Assembly: GCA_017430155.1 (NCBI GenBank)
Contig: JAFRNO010000182.1
Span: 1 to 8,101, forward strand
DNA: 8,101 nt
Origin: Kiritimatiellia bacterium
GTDB lineage: Bacteria > Verrucomicrobiota > Kiritimatiellia > RFP12 > UBA1067
Direction of reading: 5' to 3'
Below, piece by piece: positions 1-5,274 of this stretch. The notes beneath the pieces are model-generated. The model made no database searches. It was given only the letters and a program-made list of their open reading frames with translations, and was not told the DNA's origin. How positions within the stretch are numbered: position 1 is the stretch's first letter; every line of letters starts with the position of its first letter. The position numbers and the translations under genes were made by a program.

Positions 1-2
1 CG

Positions 3-167
3 CTCTACATACCGAAGGGCACGTACCGCATGTCGGCGACGCTGATGGTGACCAACCGCTGCTCCCTCCAGCTGAACCGAGGCGCGACGCTGAGGGCGGA
101 GAAGGAACTCGCCTACGTGGTGAAGATCGACGCGCGCCCCTGGGGACGCGCAAGAGCCGTCCCGTGA
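3..167 (+). CDS. Pectate-lyase-type beta-helix protein, 5'-partial and probably broken
   Basis: This frame is open from the window edge and stops at TGA 165-167, giving 54 visible residues. The text LYIPKGTYRMSATLMVTN, followed by LQLNRGATLRAEKE, resembles the first rungs of pectate-lyase-3/GH28-like right-handed beta-helix proteins, where an [IL]-[YF]-[IF]-P-x-G-x-Y segment is followed by a short strand and a G-A-x-[LI] turn. Such proteins normally continue for several hundred residues after this point, yet here the frame ends about 25 residues later in the uncharacteristic stretch PWGRARAVP. The last residues that look like family sequence are around KIDARP (to about position 142). The stop overlaps a GTG that opens the next ORF. 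Either the gene has lost its body by deletion or frameshift, or the assembly is wrong here. Family assignment is by motif only; the role (polysaccharide binding or lysis outside the cell) is inferred. Confidence 0.5.
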   Translation, partial: LYIPKGTYRMSATLMVTNRCSLQLNRGATLRAEKELAYVVKIDARPWGRARAVP

Positions 168-544
168 CCATTTCCGTGGCAACGGAGGAGATGAACCGAA
201 TGTTCCCAGGCGCCGGACCGGGCAAGGAGGTCGTCATACGCGCGCGGGCCACGACGCCGGACACCAAGACGGTAGAGGTGTCCTTCACCCAGAATGACGG
301 CTTCACCTGGGGCACGAATCTGCCCCTGCGCGCAGAGTGGACCGAGACGCGCATCCCGCTCTCGGAACTGAAGTTCTTCTCCCACTGGAGGAAAGACGGC
401 ACACAACCTCCGGCCGGCGGCCTTGACGTCCGCAAGCTCCAACGCATCACGCTGTTCTACGGCATCTGGCTCTGCCGGGATTCGGCAGACCGTCCCCACG
501 GCTTCGAGGTCTCGTCCATCCGCATCGTCGGCCGGGGAAAGTAA
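164..544 (+). CDS. Small beta-sandwich (CBM-like) protein or detached C-terminal domain
   Basis: This 126-residue product starts at GTG 164, the only start that fits the GTGA overlap with the preceding stop. The frame is actually open back to the window edge. There is no signal peptide and no strong Shine-Dalgarno. The body looks like a jelly-roll carbohydrate-binding domain: GKEVVIRARATTP (about 20-32), TVEVSFTQNDGFTWG (36-50), W59-T-E-T-R-IPLSEL (to 69), LDVRKLQRITLFYG (87-100) and HGFEVSSIRI (112-121). The pattern of a Trp, then IPLSxL, then a line ending in a buried hydrophobic strand, is typical of CBM/CIA30-like modules at the C-terminus of secreted glycoside hydrolases. It is therefore more likely the C-terminal end of a larger protein than a free gene. 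Inserting one base near 137-145 would merge it with the upstream fragment. Whether it is translated independently is uncertain. Confidence 0.5.
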   Translation: MTISVATEEMNRMFPGAGPGKEVVIRARATTPDTKTVEVSFTQNDGFTWGTNLPLRAEWTETRIPLSELKFFSHWRKDGTQPPAGGLDVRKLQRITLFYGIWLCRDSADRPHGFEVSSIRIVGRGK

Positions 545-554
545 TTTCCTTTTT
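534..554 (+). terminator. Possible weak intrinsic terminator over the stop codon of the 164-544 ORF
   Basis: GGAAA (536-540), loop GTAA, TTTCC (545-549), then five T residues (550-554). Two G-T pairs (534-535 with 550-551) could lengthen the stem. The stem is short and AT-rich, so it would be weak. Its position, directly at the end of the upstream ORF and just before a promoter, is what makes it worth listing. Confidence 0.3.
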
Positions 555-560
555 GCAGAG

Positions 561-589
561 TTGCGAAAAAAGCTGGCGTATGATATGAT
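561..589 (+). promoter_or_regulatory. Sigma70-type promoter for the 668-8101 operon
   Basis: A TTGCGA -35 box (561-566) is separated by 17 bases from a TATGAT -10 box (584-589). The matches to the TTGACA/TATAAT consensus are 4/6 and 5/6 at optimal spacing. The surrounding sequence is AT-rich against a GC-rich genome. The predicted start of transcription is near 595-597, giving a leader of about 70 bases before ATG 668. This is the only convincing promoter in the window, and it precedes the four-gene run. Confidence 0.6.
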
Positions 590-596
590 AACGCCA
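574..596. promoter_or_regulatory. Inverted repeat TGGCGT-N11-ACGCCA around the -10 box (candidate operator)
   Basis: TGGCGT (574-579) and ACGCCA (591-596) are perfect 6-base inverted arms spaced by 11 bases. They enclose the -10 box and reach the predicted transcription start. Centre-to-centre spacing of 17 bases suits a dimeric DNA-binding protein, which would block polymerase there. A regulator was not identified in the window, and 6-base arms can arise by chance. Confidence 0.3.
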
Positions 597-622
597 CATA
601 GCACTTTAATCTTGACAATTCT

Positions 623-646
623 GCGCGCGACGCAAGCTGTGCGCGC
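623..646 (+). promoter_or_regulatory. GC-rich hairpin in the predicted mRNA leader
   Basis: GCGCGC (623-628) can pair with GCGCGC (641-646) across a 12-base loop, about 20 bases upstream of the start codon at 668. It lies inside the expected 5' untranslated region. It could influence ribosome access or mRNA stability. It resembles no riboswitch known to me, and alternating GC is self-complementary by nature. Confidence 0.25.
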
Positions 647-667
647 CGAAGTGAAAGCGAGTAGAGA

Positions 668-3523
668 ATGCATATTGGATCATCAGTCATGCGTGCGGCA
701 GCGATGGGAATTGCCTGCTTCTGGGCCCTGTCGGCCACGGCCGAAATCTGGACGATCACCGTCCCCGCCGGCGAGACGAAGGACTTGAAGACATGCGCGG
801 ACGCGCTCTTCGCCGAGAAGGGCCACGAGTTCGCGCCTGACGACATCATCGAGAAATACGGCGAGGGACGTCTGGTGTCGACCAACCTGTGGAAGACCGT
901 CACCCTCGGCCTGCGCGTGAAGGAGGGCGTCTGGGAGGCGCGCGTCCTCGGCGACCTGCTCGGAGGGAACTTCGTTACCGTCTCCAGCGGCGCATCGGTG
1001 CTCGTCAACAACAAGGCCACCAACGGCTCGGCGATGTGCAACTACAAGACTTTCTACCTCAATGGACACGGGCATGCCGACGCCGTTGTCAACGGAGTCA
1101 CCGGCGCGTTGGTCTTCGGAGGAAACGAGAACTACGAGGTGATGAATCGCTGCACGTTCGAGCTCCAGAGCGACGCGACGATCGCACTGGGCCTCGCGAG
1201 GCAATTTGGCATGTTCACTTACGGCATCATCAACCAGAACGGACACAAACTCACCCTGCTCGGCGGCGGACATACGCTTGGAAGCAACGGCAACACTACC
1301 GGACTCTATCAGCTCCGCTTCCGCTATGGCTACGGCTTTACGAACACAGCCGAGATCGTCGTGGACGGCGGCGCGCTCGTGGCGCACAACACCACGTACT
1401 GGGCTCGACCGAACAAGGTGCCGCTCTGCACGGTCAAGAATCGCGGCGCGTTCGGACCGGACGGGCAGTCGTTCGCTGACTGCTTCGCCCTCGTCTCCTT
1501 CGAGCCGGGCACGTTCATCGCTTCTGCGGGAGCGTCGACGATCACACTGCCTCCCTTGGAGGGGTGCCCGTTCATCTGCGCGAATGTCACCCCAACCATC
1601 AACAAGGCCTGGACTGTTCGTGCGGACGAAATCGCCACGGGTGTTTCGCTCGGCGCGCGGAAAACGCTCACATTCGGCAGTAGCGCGACGCTCGCCGTCA
1701 AGAATCTTGACCAGCTCGATGCAGGTACGTCCTATGTGGTTGCCACCTCGTTCGTCTCGGTCGCGGGGATGCCGACGTTCACGTCAAACGTCGACGAGGC
1801 GAAACTGTGGAAGACCGTGGCGACGGACTCCAAGACGATCTCCCTCGCCTATGACATCCCGGCTGGCGTGGTGAACGTGCGCGACTGGGGCGTGTTGCCG
1901 GGCGCGGCGAACGCGGTCGCGAACGACGCGGCATTCGCCACCGGCCTCGCGAACCTCACCGGCACGGGCAACGTCGTGTTCTTCCCGCAGGGACAGTATT
2001 ACTTCTCGTCGCCGGTGGGGGTTTCGGCCGCAAGCGGGGTCACGCTTCTCGGCGACAACGGCTGGTCGATGCTGCGGGTGACGGATCCGGCGGCGACGAG
2101 CATTCTCTCGGTCACGGGCGGTTCGGACGTGACGGTGACCGGTCTCGGCTTCGCCGACTGCGCGGGCGTGGCCGTGGCGGCCAGCGGCACGGCCAACCTC
2201 ACCGTCACGAACAACGTGTTCACGAACGTCGTCGGCGCGGTGAGCGGCGTGGACGGTACGTATCCCGTCTCTGCGGCGGACTGCACGGACCTCTACGTGA
2301 AGGACAACCGCGTGCGCGGCGGCGCCGCGTACACGAAGCTCGCCTACGTCTCGGGCACGACCACGAAGAAGGAAGGCTCCGAGCCGGATTCCGGCGAGCT
2401 GGAGTTCTTCGTGTACGCCAAGGAGGGTGAGTCGAGAACCGAACGCTTCCCCGAAGTCTTCGCGCGCTTCGGGCTGGCGGAGTATCCGGCGGACACGACG
2501 CTCGTCAAAACGGGCCTCGGCCGCTTCTACGGTACGAACGACATCGCCATCCGCGACCGCATCAAGCAGATCGTCGTGCGCGAGGGCACCTACGTCGGCA
2601 CCCACGCGGACGCATGGGGCAGAAAAGATTCCTCCACCGGCAAATCGTACGTGAAGGTGGAGGATGGCGCGACGGCGCTCATCGAAGGTTCTGGGGACGC
2701 CCTCAGCGCGCAGCATGTCACCTTCGAAGTCGGCCGTGGCGGCGCGGCGACGTCCGGCGGCGGCTATTCTCTCGCCTTCCGCAGTCCGAGCTGGCGGATC
2801 ACCTACTATTGCCGCTTTGTCCTGCGCAGCGACACGTTCTTCGGCAAGGTGGACGAAACGCAGGCGGGAGTCTTCAGCCAATCCACCACGGAGCAGAACG
2901 GGCACACGCTCGTCCTGAAGGGCATGAACATCAACTCCGACTACCGTTTCCGCGAAAACCACACGTTCCGTTCGCCGGGGCCGATCTACGTCACGAACGC
3001 CACCGTCTCGGCCAGCTATGCGGACAACACCGGCTGGAAATGCCCCGACGGCAAGCCGCCGCTCATCTCCTTTGGATCCGGTTCACGCTTCATGCCGGAC
3101 ACGCAGGCTTTCTGCAACGTGTTCGACCTCTACGAATTCGCCTCCGGGGCGATCTTCACCTGCAGGTCGAACAACACGCTGCGAGTTTCTCGTCTCAAGG
3201 GGTCGCCCACCGTTAATCTCAACGTGACGCTCACGGTCGGGAGAAACTACATCGCGCGCGCGAGCGACTTGCTGGCGAATAAGCACATCACCGCGAAAAG
3301 CACGCTGATATTCGCCCCGGACTGCACGGCGGACGTGGAGGACGCGGAGTCGCTTCTCCTTACTGACACAGGTTACGTGCTGGCCACGTCCGACGTCGCG
3401 ATCTCCGGCCGTCCGAAGAAGAGCCTCGCGCTCATGGCGGCGGGGTGGACGACATCGCTCTCCTCCGACGGCAAGACGCTGCGCCTCATCCCCGTCGGCG
3501 GCACGACGATCTTCGTCCGTTAG
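668..3523 (+). CDS. Large secreted protein: duplicated domain flanking a pectate-lyase-3-like beta-helix
   Basis: The product is 951 residues. Residues 1-25 are a signal peptide (R9, hydrophobic core MGIACFWALS, cleavage likely ATA|E at 25/26), so it is exported. Residues about 26-396 form unit A, rich in beta-strand and turn patterns and not recognised as a named family. Residues about 399-545 resemble a pectate-lyase-3 type beta-helix: VVNVRDWGVLPGA, then NVVFFPQGQYYFSS, VTLLGDNGW and the hydrophobic rung LTVTNNVFTNVV. Residues about 577-951 form unit B, a diverged copy of unit A. The protein ends GGTTIFVR. Catalytic residues could not be assigned, so enzymatic action (lyase, hydrolase) versus binding is open. 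It is the first gene of the operon; the next gene's Shine-Dalgarno overlaps its stop codon. ATG 668 has only a weak GTAGAG upstream; the in-frame ATG 689 (residue 8) would also leave a workable signal peptide. Confidence 0.85.
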   Translation: MHIGSSVMRAAAMGIACFWALSATAEIWTITVPAGETKDLKTCADALFAEKGHEFAPDDIIEKYGEGRLVSTNLWKTVTLGLRVKEGVWEARVLGDLLGGNFVTVSSGASVLVNNKATNGSAMCNYKTFYLNGHGHADAVVNGVTGALVFGGNENYEVMNRCTFELQSDATIALGLARQFGMFTYGIINQNGHKLTLLGGGHTLGSNGNTTGLYQLRFRYGYGFTNTAEIVVDGGALVAHNTTYWARPNKVPLCTVKNRGAFGPDGQSFADCFALVSFEPGTFIASAGASTITLPPLEGCPFICANVTPTINKAWTVRADEIATGVSLGARKTLTFGSSATLAVKNLDQLDAGTSYVVATSFVSVAGMPTFTSNVDEAKLWKTVATDSKTISLAYDIPAGVVNVRDWGVLPGAANAVANDAAFATGLANLTGTGNVVFFPQGQYYFSSPVGVSAASGVTLLGDNGWSMLRVTDPAATSILSVTGGSDVTVTGLGFADCAGVAVAASGTANLTVTNNVFTNVVGAVSGVDGTYPVSAADCTDLYVKDNRVRGGAAYTKLAYVSGTTTKKEGSEPDSGELEFFVYAKEGESRTERFPEVFARFGLAEYPADTTLVKTGLGRFYGTNDIAIRDRIKQIVVREGTYVGTHADAWGRKDSSTGKSYVKVEDGATALIEGSGDALSAQHVTFEVGRGGAATSGGGYSLAFRSPSWRITYYCRFVLRSDTFFGKVDETQAGVFSQSTTEQNGHTLVLKGMNINSDYRFRENHTFRSPGPIYVTNATVSASYADNTGWKCPDGKPPLISFGSGSRFMPDTQAFCNVFDLYEFASGAIFTCRSNNTLRVSRLKGSPTVNLNVTLTVGRNYIARASDLLANKHITAKSTLIFAPDCTADVEDAESLLLTDTGYVLATSDVAISGRPKKSLALMAAGWTTSLSSDGKTLRLIPVGGTTIFVR
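743..1855 (+). repeat. Unit A of the internal protein duplication (residues ~26-396)
   Basis: This is the first copy of a ~370-residue domain that recurs as unit B (2396-3520). Landmarks: KYGEGRLVSTN (63-73), LRVKEGVW (82-89), CTFELQSDATI (162 on), INQNGHKLTLLGG and YVVATSFVSVAGMP (ending at residue 369). The unit begins directly after the predicted signal peptidase site. The duplication is ancient: it shows at the protein level, not as obvious DNA identity. Confidence 0.7.
2396..3520 (+). repeat. Unit B of the internal protein duplication (residues ~577-951)
   Basis: This is the second copy of the unit A domain. Counterparts: VKTGLGRFYGTN (613-624), IVVREGTY (635-642), CRFVLRSDTFF (715 on), TEQNGHTLVLKG and YVLATSDVAISGRP (ending at residue 916). 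The offset to unit A stays between 547 and 553 residues along the whole length, which a chance resemblance would not do. Unit B carries the extra C-terminal tail GGTTIFVR. Confidence 0.7.
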
Positions 3524-3526
3524 GAG
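3522..3526 (+). promoter_or_regulatory. Shine-Dalgarno AGGAG overlapping the upstream stop codon
   Basis: AGGAG begins inside the TAG stop (3521-3523) of the preceding gene and lies 7 bases before ATG 3534. The overlap suggests that ribosomes finishing the first gene can re-initiate on the second (translational coupling), and it fixes the start of the phosphoesterase. Confidence 0.7.
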
Positions 3527-3533
3527 CGCCGCC

Positions 3534-5255
3534 ATGGATTCCTCGCGCGTGAGACAGGGACTGTGTGCGCTGGCGGCGGCGCTCGCGTGGGCCGCGTGCG
3601 GCGCGACGGCGTTCAGCGTGACGCCGTACGTGCAGCATCCGTCCACGAACGCGATGAGCGTCATCTGGTTCGCGAAGGGCGGATCGGGCGAGGCGGCCAC
3701 GATTTCGTGGCTTCCGGCGGCGGGCGGCACGACGCGGTCCCAGTCCGTGACGGGGGCGTGGGCAGTGGCGCTTACGAACAACATCGCCTCGAGAAGCGAT
3801 TCCGCCGTCCACGGCCTGCAGTACAGGTACCGCCATCGCATCGAAGGCCTTGAGCCGGGTACGACGTACAGCTATACGGTCACGCTCTCGGGCGGCGCGT
3901 CGTACGCGAACACGTTCCGCACGGCGCCGGGTCCGGACTCGCCTGTCCGCTTCATCTACTACAACGACAGCGAGACGGAACCGGGGTCGACGGGCGCGTA
4001 CGAGACGTGGGAAGCGTCGGACACGGTGATCGTCTCCAACACGGTCACGGGCGCGACGAGCACGAGGACGACCCGGCCGGGCGGCGTGACGAAGTACTAC
4101 GTGGACCAGACGGTGGGCTACGCCTCCAACATCGTGCGGATGGTCGAGCGGCAGCCCGACCTCTTCGTGATCGCGGGCGACCTCGCGGCGCAGGGCGGCA
4201 AGCAGCAGAACTGGGACGAGTTCTGGCGGCACAACGCGGGCGAGTACAACGACCCTGCCGGCTCCATCCCGATCCTCCCCGCCATCGGCAACCACGACCT
4301 GCAGGACGCCACGCCGAAGCCCGCCGGATGCACCGTCAACTGCGAGAATGCGTCGGGCGGCGAGGTGGCGCTGGAGAAGTACCTCTCCTACTTCGAGGTG
4401 GAGCCGAACGGCGTGGACTTCTCGGACGTGGACGCGCGCGACCGCAGCCAGCTGTTCCACCGCGTGGACTACGGCCCCGTGACGCTCATATTCCTCGACA
4501 CGAACAACGGCGACGACTACGACCTGGAGAAGGACACGAACATCTGGCTGTTCCGGGACGCCAACTGTCCCTCCAACCGCTGGGACCTGCCGTCTGCCCG
4601 CTCGCCGGACTTCAACCCCGGCTCGCGCCAGTACACATGGCTTACGAACAACCTCGCGGACGCGCAGCGGAAGGCGAAGTTCACCTTCGTGGTGAACCAC
4701 CACTGCCCGTATTCCGTGGGGTACCACAACCGCACGAACCTCACGGAAAGCAGCGAATGGCTGTCCGCCCGCGCCGTGCGCGCGCTGACGGACACGATGC
4801 TCCGCTACGGCGTCGCGGGCTGGCTGTGCGGACACGACGAGATCATGGAGCACTCGCGGGTCGCCGGCACGGAGACGCGTCCCGACGGCACGACGCGTCC
4901 AGTCCAGCTGAACATCTTCGACATGGGCACGGCCGGCGACGGTCTGCGCGGCAAGCCGATTGCGAAGGAACCCAACCGGTACGAGGTGTTCCGCGCGCAG
5001 AAGGACGCGCCCGAGATCTACGACCAGAACAACGTCCTCGTCGACGGCGGCAAGCACTACGGGCACATGGAGATCAACGTGCAGGAGGTGCGTCCGGGCG
5101 TGTGGCAGGCAACCCTGGAGCCGGTGTACATCTTCGTCTACAAAGACGCAAGCGGCAAGGTGCGCGGGTTCGAGCGGCGGGTGTACGACGACGTGGTCGT
5201 GCTCACGAAGAACCTGCACGAAGGGCCGCACCGCTTTCACATCACAGTCCGTTGA
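3534..5255 (+). CDS. Secreted metallophosphoesterase, purple-acid-phosphatase-like
   Basis: This 573-residue product probably hydrolyses phosphate esters outside the cytoplasm using a two-metal centre. Residues 1-26 are a signal peptide (R5, R7; cleavage ATA|F). Residues about 27-130 form a fibronectin-III-like domain as in the N-terminal part of purple acid phosphatases (FSVTPYVQHPSTNAMSVIW, later GLEPGTTYSYTVTL). The calcineurin-like core follows: motif I D145-S-E147 (in YYNDSET), motif II G215-D216, motif III G252-N-H-D255, motif IV N388-HHCPYS394 and motif V G433-H-D-E436. Two motifs are unusual: E147 sits where G, H or R is common, and E436 replaces the second His of the usual GHxH. About 70 residues separate motifs I and II, longer than the compact core needs. 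The enzyme class is secure; the substrate is not. The gene lies between two beta-helix genes in the same operon. Confidence 0.88.
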   Translation: MDSSRVRQGLCALAAALAWAACGATAFSVTPYVQHPSTNAMSVIWFAKGGSGEAATISWLPAAGGTTRSQSVTGAWAVALTNNIASRSDSAVHGLQYRYRHRIEGLEPGTTYSYTVTLSGGASYANTFRTAPGPDSPVRFIYYNDSETEPGSTGAYETWEASDTVIVSNTVTGATSTRTTRPGGVTKYYVDQTVGYASNIVRMVERQPDLFVIAGDLAAQGGKQQNWDEFWRHNAGEYNDPAGSIPILPAIGNHDLQDATPKPAGCTVNCENASGGEVALEKYLSYFEVEPNGVDFSDVDARDRSQLFHRVDYGPVTLIFLDTNNGDDYDLEKDTNIWLFRDANCPSNRWDLPSARSPDFNPGSRQYTWLTNNLADAQRKAKFTFVVNHHCPYSVGYHNRTNLTESSEWLSARAVRALTDTMLRYGVAGWLCGHDEIMEHSRVAGTETRPDGTTRPVQLNIFDMGTAGDGLRGKPIAKEPNRYEVFRAQKDAPEIYDQNNVLVDGGKHYGHMEINVQEVRPGVWQATLEPVYIFVYKDASGKVRGFERRVYDDVVVLTKNLHEGPHRFHITVR

Positions 5256-5259
5256 CAAA

Positions 5260-5265
5260 AAGGAG
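5260..5265 (+). promoter_or_regulatory. Shine-Dalgarno AAGGAG that fixes the start at 5275
   Basis: AAGGAG, 9 bases before ATG 5275, decides the start of the third operon gene. The frame is open much further upstream (in-frame ATG at 4960), but that extension would lie inside the phosphoesterase gene and would bury the signal peptide. A nearer ATG at 5267 opens only a three-codon frame. Confidence 0.75.
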
Positions 5266-5274
5266 AATGCGCGA

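Noticed and set aside
612..617. Perfect TTGACA as a second -35 box
   Set aside because: At 16-18 bases spacing the sequence is GC-rich with no acceptable -10 hexamer. It lies in the leader of the better promoter.
1784..2962. Minus-strand ORF of 392 codons
   Set aside because: The composition is Arg/Ala/His-rich and without motifs, opposite the well-supported 951-residue gene. It is a shadow frame.
3588..3602. Lipoprotein signal (lipobox) at C22 of the phosphoesterase
   Set aside because: The residues before the cysteine are W-A-A, lacking the usual Leu at -3. An ordinary signal peptidase I site (ATA|F) fits better.
5252..5257. TTGACA between the phosphoesterase and beta-helix genes as an internal promoter
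   Set aside because: No -10-like hexamer follows at a usable distance, and the bases are explained by the stop codon and the Shine-Dalgarno spacer.
4960..5274. N-terminal extension of the beta-helix gene to ATG 4960
   Set aside because: It would overlap the phosphoesterase almost fully, is Arg/Thr/Ser-rich shadow sequence and would place the signal peptide in the middle of the protein. ATG 5275 has a proper Shine-Dalgarno.
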